64,000 nucleotides of DNA from Rivularia sp963920925 (lineage in GTDB: Bacteria > Cyanobacteriota > Cyanobacteriia > Cyanobacteriales > Nostocaceae). The notes beneath the pieces are model-generated. The model ran no database searches. It saw nothing but the letters and a program-made list of their open reading frames with translations, and had not been told where the DNA came from. Position 1 is the stretch's first letter. Every line of letters starts with the position of its first letter. Shown here piece after piece: positions 18,501-26,983 of the stretch. The position numbers were made by a program, and so were the translations under genes. Location of the stretch: positions 62,001 through 126,000 of the forward strand of contig NZ_CAWUDI010000018.1 of NCBI RefSeq assembly GCF_963920925.1. The letters are read 5' to 3'.

Positions 18501-20226
18501 ATGAATTCACCAACTCTTGCAACCGAAAGGTACACCGAGCAGAACTATATTGACTCCAATCCTACGGTACACATCGAGCAAAGTACTTTGGAGTATCTGT
18601 ACGCAGCTTTTTCACTCTACGAATGTAAGCAAACTCTTAATCGAAAACAGTATCGCGCACTGTTGGAAGAGTATGGATGGGATAAAGGGGCAACGGAAGA
18701 AAGGCGATAAGCCTTCGGCATGGCTTCGCGTACCGCTAAAAATAGCAGAGAATTTTCAAGCGTTTGTTGGTTGTCCGGAACACTTGGCTGTATTGCCTGT
18801 ATCGATATTGCTGCGATTATGCTCGAAGAATTACCAGGTTTTAATTGAAAAATTGCAAGATATTCCTATTGGAGGATTGACTTGCAGACTTGTATTAGAA
18901 CTGATTAAGGAAAGAGGAAAGTTTCTCAAATCCCAGAAAAAAGAGAAAAAAGTTGGTAATTGGCGAGCAGCACCCGATGGTAGTCGATACTATACTTTCG
19001 GCAAGATTATTGAGGATGACCACCAGACGGGAGTGCTTACGGATAAGCTGATAGAGCAATCTGGATTGTCCCCACAGCGAATTGTCAGAATGGCGATCGC
19101 CAACCTATACGATAATCTTCAAGCTGAGATTCCAGAAGATAGAATTAGCACTCTAACGGAATTAATTACTGACGAAGAAGCTAGCGATACCAGCGATTCG
19201 GAAGATGTTGTGAATCAAATAAACTGGGAATCTAAACAGCAAGAATTTGAATCATTATTGCAAAAAGATACAGAAGATACTGACTCTGAATGTCCCGAAA
19301 GTAAGGAAGAATCGGATATTGGCTTACCAGAAGATGTACAGCCTGTATTTATTCAAACACCTGTATCCGAAGAATTAGAAACAACACCTACACCATTAGA
19401 ACTAGCGACCAAATTGCAATTTATTCGTTCGCTACCAATGCCTTTTAACAAGAAGGATAAAAATTTTGCTTGTGAAGTGGTTAATTCGATTGCTTCGACA
19501 AGTGAAACTTGGGAATCGATTGCTACGGTTACTCAACGTGATTCCACGTCTTTAGCGTTTGTAATTGGCTTCTTGGACAAAGAGCAAAAAGCTTGGTTTG
19601 ATAACTTGCCCAAACTGTTGGCTGAGTATGCCGTGACTCATCCAGAAGAGTTGATGTGGGTTGATGGAGTAACCCGTACTAGAGCTTTGGCAATTATGGG
19701 TTTTGAAGTTGGTAGTAAGGTAGAGGTGATAACTGATAGTCATAGCTGCTTCGGGCGCAGAGGTCATATTGTTGATTTGTCAATGAAAAGTAAAATTCCC
19801 ATTGGTGTAAGATTTCCGGGAATTAGAAAATATTTTTACTACAGCGATTTAAAATTAGTTTGTAATCAAAACGAGGATACTGCTGCATCCGAAGATATTT
19901 CAAAAAAAGTTGAAATGCTATTGCAAGCAATTTGTTGGGAAGAAGTTGTTTCAATAACAGAAAATTGGAACGAAGAATTAAAATCTACTGTTTGGAAAGC
20001 GTTGGGTGAAGAAGAAAGACAAAATATTAATGAGTTGAAAAATCAGCATTTTGAAAAACTTGAGAAAACACCTCAAGTTGGAGACAAAGTAATTTGGAAC
20101 AATTGCCCAGGAAATTTGAGTAGTTGGCAGCCATTTTTGATTACAAATATACAGGGTACGGAAGCGGAGTTAGATGTTTACAAGGATATGGTACCGCTAG
20201 CTGAGTTATCAAAGGTGGAAAATTGA
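18501..20226 (+). pseudogene. Large unidentified protein gene split by a 34-bp insertion
   Basis: Starts at 18501 (MNSPTLATERYTEQ), reads 67 residues to GWDKGATEE, and hits a stop just after a GC-rich insert at 18703-18736. The downstream frame resumes as KIAENFQAFVGCPEH and runs to 20226. Removing exactly 34 bp joins the two frames as TEE-I-KIAENFQ. The joined product would be about 563 aa. Visible parts are a helical N-terminal half (SGLSPQRIVRMAIANLYDNL), an acidic Glu/Asp-rich stretch, and two SH3/KOW-like segments (VGSKVEVITDSHSCFGRRG and VGDKVIWNNCPG). I do not recognise the family. The long second frame is intact, so a shorter protein could still be made. Confidence 0.5.
18703..18736 (+). 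repeat. Small dispersed repeat inserted in a coding frame
   Basis: 34 bp with the inverted core AAGCCTTCGGCATGGCTT (AAGCC/GGCTT arms), flanked by GCG-rich ends. Its removal restores one continuous reading frame, so it looks like a recent insertion of a small dispersed palindrome. Confidence 0.55.
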
Positions 20227-20396
20227 GTTGGTCTAAGTATTTTGCTCGCATCCAGGACTAAGCAGCTATAGTTCATGTTTCGCGCAATATCTCCTAGCTT
20301 CATTAATTAAATATGAATTTAAGGCATTTTTACTGAAAAATGACAAAACAAGGTGTAAGTATTATCAACGACATCATATGCTAAGCCTAGTTAAAT

Positions 20397-21146
20397 ATGC
20401 TTAAATTAAGACTAAATATTAAAAATAGCTATTTTCAAGTAGCTAAGAGCTTTTTTAACCCAGAAACCTTGATTCCCTTTTTAATTGGAGCAATCTTTTT
20501 ATCTGTACTTGGTAATTCTACTAGCGATATATTAAAAGCAATTATTGGCGATACCCCATCTGATGCGGTTCAAATTGCCATAGGTTCAGTAGTAATTTTC
20601 ATATTTTGTGTTTGGTTAGTGGCAAAATCATTAACCACAAACTTACCACCGATAGATTTGGGTAAATCTTCACCTCGCAAACATAAAGGATTGATATTGT
20701 TGGTAAGTCGAGAAGAACCCTGTCGTAAAGCAATAGAGCATCACTTACCCGAACTAAAATATTGCTGGTTGATTTGTTCTTCCCAGACTCTTAATATTGC
20801 AAAAAAACTACAACAGGATTTTCCTAAACTGATAATTCCTGAACCATTATTAATCAAAGATGTATATGACCCGGTAGAATTTTCTCATAAGATCATGAAT
20901 ATTTACGATCAACTTCCCAGTCGTTGGACGAAAGATGATGTTATTGCTGACTTTACGGGAATGACTGCTCAAGGTAGTGTAGGAATGACAATCGCATCTT
21001 TATTAATGCGACAATCAAGTTTGCAGTATACTCCAGCAGAAACAAGAGATGGTAAACCTACTGGAAATTCTTTAAATCCGATTGAAATTGCGTTGACGGG
21101 AAGAAGATTGGCGCGAAGCAGGAAATTAAAAGAAATTAAATATTGA
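20397..21146 (+). CDS. Membrane-anchored CARF-domain protein (TM-CARF, Cam1-like layout)
   Basis: 249 aa. Two hydrophobic segments near the N-terminus (about 25-42 and 58-78) precede a soluble domain. That domain begins LILLVSREEPCRKAIEHHL, a Rossmann-like first strand, and contains VIADFTGMTAQGSVGMTIAS. This corresponds to the D-x-TGGTK-x-M ligand loop of CARF domains, which bind cyclic oligoadenylates made by Cas10. Membrane-bound CARF proteins such as Cam1 depolarise the membrane on activation. This protein has the same topology, but I cannot confirm homology to Cam1. It lies about 350 bp upstream of array 1 on the same strand, apart from the Cmr operon and without the GTGGAA palindrome. 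Confidence 0.65.
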   Translation: MLKLRLNIKNSYFQVAKSFFNPETLIPFLIGAIFLSVLGNSTSDILKAIIGDTPSDAVQIAIGSVVIFIFCVWLVAKSLTTNLPPIDLGKSSPRKHKGLILLVSREEPCRKAIEHHLPELKYCWLICSSQTLNIAKKLQQDFPKLIIPEPLLIKDVYDPVEFSHKIMNIYDQLPSRWTKDDVIADFTGMTAQGSVGMTIASLLMRQSSLQYTPAETRDGKPTGNSLNPIEIALTGRRLARSRKLKEIKY

Positions 21147-21151
21147 AATAA

Positions 21152-21188
21152 ACTAGTACCGCTTCGCGGAAGTAAGAAGTAAAAAGTA
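21152..21188 (+). repeat. Dispersed repeat (inverse copy of the repeat at 47.7-47.9 kb)
   Basis: Begins ACTAGTACCGCTTCGCGG and continues into AAGTAAGAAGTAAAAAGTA. The same unit occurs twice in opposite orientation near 47745 and 47855. It joins a CCGCTTCGCGG palindrome to an STRR heptamer run. Confidence 0.7.
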
Positions 21189-21497
21189 TTATATGATGAT
21201 AAGGCTTTCAAACTTTTTAAATAGGTGCTTTATTTACGCCCCAGCGTACTAGACACAAAACAGCAAACATTCTAATATTTGATTATCAGCTTGATGTTTG
21301 GCAGATCGAAGCGGGGTCTAAAACCTGGGGGGTTCTGCCAAAATCGCCAGAACCAAGACAATAAAATAGTTTCAGCATTTGAGCTATTGGATTAAATGAT
21401 AATCTATCTCATTAAGAGGCTGTGAAATTGACCGATTTTTGAGATGTGCCAAAACCCGTTCTGGAGCGCTTGCTATGTAAGGGTTTAAGAGGACGGT
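21189..21497 (+). promoter_or_regulatory. Leader region of CRISPR array 1
   Basis: AT-rich 309 bp before the first repeat. Array direction is set by the repeat's GGAAAC 3' end and the degenerate repeat at the far end. It holds a 9-bp hairpin (TTTGGCAGA at 21297-21305, TCTGCCAAA at 21334-21342) enclosing a G-rich segment (CCTGGGGGG). Nearer the repeats is GTAAGGGTTTAAGAGGACGGT, whose GTAAGGGTTT also occurs in the array 2 leader. Almost the same hairpin recurs at 48041 without an array. Confidence 0.65.
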
Positions 21498-22556
21498 CTT
21501 CCGCCGACTGGATTAAGTCGGATTAGTTGGAAACATTAAAGGGATTCCCGGCGTACCATCAAATTGGGAAACTTCCGCCGACTGGATTAAGTCGGATTAG
21601 TTGGAAACGGGAGAGAATATAATTCTTGTCTGTGGGTCAGCAGTCCTTCCGCCGACTGGATTAAGTCGGATTAGTTGGAAACAATCACTTTTAGAGGACA
21701 AAAAAAGAAATGAGCAAACTTCCGCCGACTGGATTAAGTCGGATTAGTTGGAAACTTTAATTCTTGCATTGGTTTTGTCTTCTCTGTCTTACTTCCGCCG
21801 ACTGGATTAAGTCGGATTAGTTGGAAACAATTTCCGGTTACTACATTAAATCCCCTGACTTTTTTCTTCCGCCGACTGGATTAAGTCGGATTAGTTGGAA
21901 ACAACCAATTATTTATTTCTTCTTTTATCTCTTCTTCACTTCCGCCGACTGGATTAAGTCGGATTAGTTGGAAACATTGATTGAACCACATCTTGCAAGC
22001 TTTCAGGATTTACTTCCGCCGACTGGATTAAGTCGGATTAGTTGGAAACTATTGATTCTGCTACCTCTTAATGATGCCCTTGCAGGCTTCCGCCGACTGG
22101 ATTAAGTCGGATTAGTTGGAAACTTTTAAGCCAAACTTTCTACCATTTTCGCCCTTACCCTTCCGCCGACTGGATTAAGTCGGATTAGTTGGAAACTAAA
22201 ATGATTTGCGCTTTATCAATTCCTGACGAATCTTCCGCCGACTGGATTAAGTCGGATTAGTTGGAAACAATAACTTAAGAACCGAAACACTCGAAAGACA
22301 TTCTTCCGCCGACTGGATTAAGTCGGATTAGTTGGAAACTTACATTAGAGCCGCCAATGGCTTTAGAGTTGAACGCTTCCGCCGACTGGATTAAGTCGGA
22401 TTAGTTGGAAACTTGATGCCTCTTCCGTTAGTCGCTAATTGGAAAAGCTTCCGCCGACTGGATTAAGTCGGATTAGTTGGAAACAAGCTCGACGGACACA
22501 TTATCGCTGAACCTCTGAAGCTTCCGCCGACCGGATTAAGTCGGATTAGGGAAAAC
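21498..22556 (+). CRISPR. CRISPR array 1: 15 repeats, 14 spacers
   Basis: Fourteen identical 37-bp repeats plus a final degenerate 36-bp copy at 22521-22556 (C for T inside the hairpin loop, altered 3' end). Spacers are 34-37 bp. The repeat starts CTTCCGCCGACTGG, has the hairpin CCGACT/AGTCGG, and ends TCGGATTAGTTGGAAAC. That 17-bp 3' end is also the end of the array 2 repeat, so both arrays would give crRNAs with the same 5' handle. Transcription is rightward, from the leader toward the degenerate repeat. It lies next to the effector operon but on the opposite strand. Confidence 0.98.
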
Positions 22557-22582
22557 TTTGAATTTGCATAAGTTATAATAAC

Positions 22583-22613
22583 AAAAAACCCTCTAATTTC
22601 AACTTCAGAGGGT
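22583..22613. terminator. Bidirectional terminator between array 1 and the Cmr operon
   Basis: Stem ACCCTCT/AGAGGGT with a 12-base loop. It is preceded on the plus strand by six A's (a T tract for minus-strand transcripts) and followed by GCTTTATTT. It fits termination of the minus-strand operon ending at 22640 and, more weakly, of array 1. Confidence 0.75.
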
Positions 22614-22639
22614 GCTTTATTTAAGGATTTGTAGAAATA

Positions 22640-23779
22640 TTAATAAGGATTATTGTTGATATCATCATGTTGTTCGCCATAATGGTATAGATTCAATTTA
22701 CCTTGGGAAAAAGCACAGCTAACTCGAACACTTTGAGTTACCCGAAAATGGTCGATATCCCCTTTATTTGTTAATTTGCCATACTGTATTCCCTTATGTT
22801 CTTTCAAAATCGCAGTATTACCATTTGACTCATTCAATAAACGTGTAACTGTAGCTAAGGTTTCTTGTAATTTGACTCGCTTATGTTTTTCCCTAACTCT
22901 GTTGTAATCAGCCCTAAAAGTATCTTGGTATTCCAATCTAGAAAAAGGGATTAAATCGCCGGATAGTAAATCTTCTTTACATTGATTCCAAATTAAGTTT
23001 CCCCAGGTTGAAAGAACCATTTTCCCATCAACTTCACCTAACATAGTTTCGGGAATTCCTGTAGTTTCTTGGGGAGAAAGCCCTGCACCAGAGTCTAATA
23101 ATGCTAGCTGCATGGTGTAAGGTTCAAATAAGGAAGTGTCTACAGATATTGGTAAGCGGGGAATGGTAATTAAATCGGATTTTTCTCCTTCAAATATGTA
23201 AATAATTTCATCGGCGTAAAACATCCCGATGGTGTTGAGATAACCTTGTAAGCTCTTGAAACTACCTACTAAATTAAAACAAATTTTGTATTTACTTTCT
23301 CTTAAGGGTGGAATAGTTTCTTGCAGCCAAACAATTAAATCGTCAATTCCAACAGAGAAAGTTTCTGTACTTGCAGTTGAAAGTCCGCTGGGAGCATAAA
23401 TACTAGTATTAGTTAAACCTTGTTTTCTCAGGAAAGTTTCGACGATTTGAGCGGTTGTTGTTCCCTGGATTGTATCGGTAGCAATCAGAAAATGATAATC
23501 TTCTTTGCCTTTACTTAAATCTTCTTGGTAAACGCCATAAATCCCATTTAATTCGGCACTTGCACGACGAATTTGGGGAATATTAACATTATCTAACTTT
23601 ACATTCGCTCTTTCTTCAAGAATAGAAATGATTTTTTTGACAATTTCCGGTGTGTCGTTTTCATTCAGGTTTGCGGCATCGCGTAATTGAGAATACCAAT
23701 CTTTTTCTTCTGGATTAGCGCGATTAATTTGATTTGTTAGTAAGCTGGTGCCAATGGTAGATACAATTACGCGACGCAT
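22640..23779 (-). CDS. CARF-RelE type III CRISPR effector (Cami1-like)
   Basis: 379 aa. The N-terminal CARF domain (about 1-200) starts RRVIVSTIGTSLLTNQ, contains IATDTIQGTTTAQIVETFL, and has the FNLVGSFKSLQGYLNTIG ligand loop. Residues about 285-379 resemble a RelE/YoeB mRNA interferase: a helix (HKRVKLQETLATVTRLLNES), then GIQYGKL, DIDHFRVTQSVRVSCAFSQG and LNLYHYGEQHDD. This is the layout of Cami1, a cOA-activated, ribosome-dependent RelE nuclease. It would halt translation once Cas10 signals infection. It is the last gene of the minus-strand Cmr operon, 174 bp after the RAMP gene, and is followed by a terminator. CARF is certain; RelE is inferred from the pattern. Confidence 0.75.
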   Translation of the reverse strand: MRRVIVSTIGTSLLTNQINRANPEEKDWYSQLRDAANLNENDTPEIVKKIISILEERANVKLDNVNIPQIRRASAELNGIYGVYQEDLSKGKEDYHFLIATDTIQGTTTAQIVETFLRKQGLTNTSIYAPSGLSTASTETFSVGIDDLIVWLQETIPPLRESKYKICFNLVGSFKSLQGYLNTIGMFYADEIIYIFEGEKSDLITIPRLPISVDTSLFEPYTMQLALLDSGAGLSPQETTGIPETMLGEVDGKMVLSTWGNLIWNQCKEDLLSGDLIPFSRLEYQDTFRADYNRVREKHKRVKLQETLATVTRLLNESNGNTAILKEHKGIQYGKLTNKGDIDHFRVTQSVRVSCAFSQGKLNLYHYGEQHDDINNNPY

Positions 23780-23953
23780 GATATTTTTACCTTATTTCAA
23801 GTTGTTTTAAGTAGGTGGGTGTAAATAAACGTGATTATATTTTGTCATTGCGACGAGGCATTCGGTTGCATTCAGCGGAGCTGCGGTTCATCGCAAGGGT
23901 TTCAATCTTTTTTACATTTCGTTACATAGTTATATTTATTGGTGCCAACCTAC

Positions 23954-25627
23954 TTACCACAGTTGTTGAAAACTGTTAGAACGATTTTGTTGTGAATTGA
24001 GAAACTTAATAAACTGCTGAGATTCCCTCGAATCATCTGGAAATAAAGTCAAAAGTTCCAAGTATTTGAATGTTTTTTTGGGAATTGGTTTACCTTTTGG
24101 ATCTTCGGGATTTTTAACTAACCGAACATAAGGATACATTCGATGCCATAATCTACCAATTTGTCCCATTTGTCCGGTAACTGAAGAACGGTAAATAGAA
24201 CCTTCCGATTGTATTCCCCGAATTTCTTCTTGATAGGGTTTATGCAACCAAAATATAGCTCGGGAGTCTTCTTTGTTTTCGGCTTCTCTTCCCCATACTT
24301 GCACGTTATCGGGATGCCATGATTCTCTCCAATCTGCGTGTTGAGCGGGATTGGGAGTTATATTTTGAAGTCGCATCCATTCTTGAGATATTTTTCGTGT
24401 TTCATCAATAAATTTACTGATATGCTCGATTTTGCGGACTTTTACATCATTAGCAAGCGCACCTTCTCCCAACCATTGCCAGTGACAGCCAATTAATGAT
24501 TTATATTCGTTTTCGTAGTATTCTTCATAAAATAAGCGATGATCTGCTCTTCGCCATGACTTACCAAAACCACCAAAAACCATTGCAAATCGAGTTAAAG
24601 CTGCAATCAATTTCTTTAATGCTAATTCTTGTTCCGAATTGGGTAATTTTCTCGCTAACAACCAAGTTAATTCTCCTTCAATATCGTAAGTTGGTTGCAG
24701 ATAACCCGCTCTACCAAATTCCCCTGGATTATCTTTGATTGTACGAAAACTCATTCCCAACAATCCAATTACGGCTTTACCTTGAATTCCACCAAATAGA
24801 TTATTGACAATTCTATCAGCCGTGTCTGCGTTCGTTAATCCCCCAAAAATCCGCAACGCATGCCCTCTTACTGCTGCACGGAAGACATTAGCTCGAAATT
24901 CTCCCGTTCCGTCAATTAACTTGGCTGCTTGTCCTTGACCTTTTAGTTTAGTAGTGTAAAGTACGTTGCCAGTATGCTTTTCCGGTTGTCCGTAACCTGC
25001 ACAAACCCGGCTACCAATCCCGGTAGATATGGCTTTTTCCCAAATACCCCAAATTACTTGCCATTCTGTATCATCTAAAGTGGTGTTGCTAGAAATGCCA
25101 AATTTAAGCTCTGGTTGATGTAAAGAAATTTGAATAAAAGCACTCGAACTTCTACTAGATTTTACCTGCCAATCTTGCTGGGGATGAACGATATCTACTA
25201 AATCTTCCGTCCAAGCTGTATCGGTAGGATAACCACCATGAAAGCGTAAAATACCTGGTTGAAAATCATCGTTAACAGATTTACCGCAATAACGTTCGGC
25301 TTCTTCTTGATTGCAAGCGCGGCGGAATATACCTTTCATGCTGCTACCGGGATAAAACGGCCAGCCTTTAGCACCAATTACAGGACGAATTACACCGTCA
25401 TCTTGTCCGCTATTGGTAATAAATCGCCAAGTTAAATTATAGGTGCGAGTTTGCACAAATGCCGGAAGTTCCCGAAGTTGGGGATAAGTCTTCTTCACCC
25501 ATTCCGAAGCCCAAAGTGTAGCGTCTTGCTCTGGTTTACGAGGAACTAATCTTTGAATTTGGCAACGTCCGTCAATTTGTGCCCGAAACAACATCGGGAC
25601 TTTTTTCGCAGCATCTGGAATAGTCAT
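23954..25627 (-). CDS. Tandem-RAMP Cmr protein (Cmr6/Cmr1-like)
   Basis: 557 aa, about twice the usual Cmr6 length. The first RAMP unit has WPFYPGSSMKGIFRRAC and the glycine-rich loop GIGSRVCAGYGQ, typical of Cmr6. A second unit follows with RAAVRGHALRIFGG, NNLFGGIQGKAVIGLLG and a long C-terminal extension. No separate cmr1 gene is present in the operon, so this protein may combine Cmr6 and Cmr1 roles in the backbone that binds crRNA and target RNA. It lies 97 bp after cmr5, with an STRR run in the gap. The RAMP call is firm; the exact subunit assignment is not. Confidence 0.75.
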   Translation of the reverse strand: MTIPDAAKKVPMLFRAQIDGRCQIQRLVPRKPEQDATLWASEWVKKTYPQLRELPAFVQTRTYNLTWRFITNSGQDDGVIRPVIGAKGWPFYPGSSMKGIFRRACNQEEAERYCGKSVNDDFQPGILRFHGGYPTDTAWTEDLVDIVHPQQDWQVKSSRSSSAFIQISLHQPELKFGISSNTTLDDTEWQVIWGIWEKAISTGIGSRVCAGYGQPEKHTGNVLYTTKLKGQGQAAKLIDGTGEFRANVFRAAVRGHALRIFGGLTNADTADRIVNNLFGGIQGKAVIGLLGMSFRTIKDNPGEFGRAGYLQPTYDIEGELTWLLARKLPNSEQELALKKLIAALTRFAMVFGGFGKSWRRADHRLFYEEYYENEYKSLIGCHWQWLGEGALANDVKVRKIEHISKFIDETRKISQEWMRLQNITPNPAQHADWRESWHPDNVQVWGREAENKEDSRAIFWLHKPYQEEIRGIQSEGSIYRSSVTGQMGQIGRLWHRMYPYVRLVKNPEDPKGKPIPKKTFKYLELLTLFPDDSRESQQFIKFLNSQQNRSNSFQQLW

Positions 25628-25642
25628 GATTTATCCTTGAAT

Positions 25643-25690
25643 AAGTAAAAAGTAAGAAGTTAGAAGTAAGAAGTTAGAAGTAAGAAGTTA
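25643..25690. repeat. STRR heptamer run (AAGTTAG/AAGTAAG)
   Basis: Tandem heptamers AAGTAAG and AAGTTAG in the gap between cmr5 and the RAMP gene. The orientation is opposite to the runs at 26945, 32595 and 33137. Confidence 0.85.
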
Positions 25691-25723
25691 TTCCCTCACT
25701 CTCTCCCTCTCTCACTCCCTCAC

Positions 25724-26116
25724 TCATTTATACCGTTGCGTCCACCAAACAATGCAGTCACATAGTTGCGTTAAAACTGCTAAAGAAACTCGCTGTTCGT
25801 CTATCTCTAACTGCCAAAGTTGATCGGACATTGTTTGAATTTCGCTGACATTATTAGCATTTACTGGTTCGTTGGGAATCAAAACTCCTGCTTGCTCCAT
25901 AATTCCTACCAATGCATCCCAAGTTTCCTTCCAATATTGAGATTTTTCTGGTTCTTTGGCTTGCAAACGCAGATGTTCTCCCCAAAAACGCTCCAATCCG
26001 TAAGCAACAGCCATCCGCATTTTATAAGATTGGTTGAGAGATTTATCATCCCGTTGCTTGGCATCTAATACCAATTTTTGTGCTTCGCGATCCAAATCGT
26101 AAGATTTCCAACCCAT
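25724..26116 (-). CDS. cmr5: Type III-B effector small subunit Cmr5
   Basis: 130 aa. I start it at the ATG at 26116 (MGWKSYDLDREAQKLV), because AGGAG lies 11 bp upstream and the longer frame to 26149 would overlap cmr4. All-helical: YKMRMAVAYGLERFWGEHL and QLWQLEIDEQRVSLAVLTQL fit the Cmr5 helical bundle. Cmr5 lines the target-RNA groove of the complex beside the Cmr4 backbone. The start codon lies immediately after the cmr4 stop, so translation is coupled. Confidence 0.8.
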   Translation of the reverse strand: MGWKSYDLDREAQKLVLDAKQRDDKSLNQSYKMRMAVAYGLERFWGEHLRLQAKEPEKSQYWKETWDALVGIMEQAGVLIPNEPVNANNVSEIQTMSDQLWQLEIDEQRVSLAVLTQLCDCIVWWTQRYK

Positions 26117-26118
26117 GA

Positions 26119-26928
26119 TTAATAATCTCCTGCTAACTTCACCCGACAATGACCAAAACCAATCGACTCCAACCCACCAAAATATAGTTCTTGAGATTCT
26201 ATACCATCACCAAAAGGTTTCCAACCCGTTTCTTTCAAAGCAATGGGAAAAATTAAAATACTTCCTTCCGGTAAAGCTTCGACATTAAAAAACGCACCTC
26301 CTTCAACCTTCTTTTCGTTATCTGCTAATTTCACCCGGCTTTGACGGTAAAGCGACATATCATGCAGCATGGCGATATCATTGTCAGCAACTACCAGTAA
26401 ATTATCTTGATTTAAATCAACATCATTTGGTATCCAATCGGAAAGATTATCTTCGTGTTCAATTTCGATAAAACCCAGATTGAAAAATAAAACTCGATGA
26501 TTTGTACCAACTTGACGACTTTGTAATGCTTTTGGTGCTGAATATGGTTTTGGTAATTTTGCTGAGATTCCAGAAATTTGCTTGTAGCGTTTTAACAGTC
26601 TAGGACAGGTAATCCAAACAATCGGTTGCCCCGGACAAAATACCGGAAGCCATACTAAAGAAGCATATTCAAATTTTATTAAGGCTTCTGTAGTTTTGTT
26701 TTCTTCTCCCGATATAGCTTCATGTCCGTACCATTTTCTTTCATTTTCCTTGGAATTTGGGCGCATATCTGCTCGAAATCTACCCCGAATCGAACTACCG
26801 GGAATAATCCCCGTTTGAGTAAATTGATCGCGAAAAATCAAGTTTAAATTCCCCGTTTCTTCTCCAGCACTCGCTCCGATATGTAGCGGTGCTAAAGTTT
26901 CAATAATACCGTAGGCTTTGTGATACAT
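26119..26928 (-). CDS. cmr4: Type III-B backbone RAMP Cmr4
   Basis: 269 aa, in the expected place between cmr3 and cmr5. Conserved Cmr4 features are THIG-type LAPLHIGAS at the start, the glycine loop GIIPGSSIRGRFRAD, and the terminal GGLESIGFGHCRVKL. In well-studied Cmr4 proteins a catalytic Asp precedes the P-I-x-R-E segment and cleaves target RNA every 6 nt. Here the matching segment is GNLNLIFRD, and the Asp position appears to be Asn29. If the alignment holds, backbone RNase activity is lost and the subunit is structural only. The identity is firm; the loss of catalysis is an alignment by eye. Confidence 0.85.
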   Translation of the reverse strand: MYHKAYGIIETLAPLHIGASAGEETGNLNLIFRDQFTQTGIIPGSSIRGRFRADMRPNSKENERKWYGHEAISGEENKTTEALIKFEYASLVWLPVFCPGQPIVWITCPRLLKRYKQISGISAKLPKPYSAPKALQSRQVGTNHRVLFFNLGFIEIEHEDNLSDWIPNDVDLNQDNLLVVADNDIAMLHDMSLYRQSRVKLADNEKKVEGGAFFNVEALPEGSILIFPIALKETGWKPFGDGIESQELYFGGLESIGFGHCRVKLAGDY

Positions 26929-26944
26929 TTTAGTGGATAGTTAT

Positions 26945-26983
26945 TACTTCTTACTTCTTACTTCTTACTTCTTACTTCTTACT
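26945..26983. repeat. STRR heptamer run (ACTTCTT) between cmr3 and cmr4
   Basis: Five tandem ACTTCTT-type heptamers fill the gap between the two genes and overlap the last codon of cmr3 by a few bases. Confidence 0.85.

Noticed and set aside
26117..26149. Longer N-terminus for Cmr5
   Set aside because: It would overlap the end of cmr4; the ATG at 26116 has a well-placed AGGAG.
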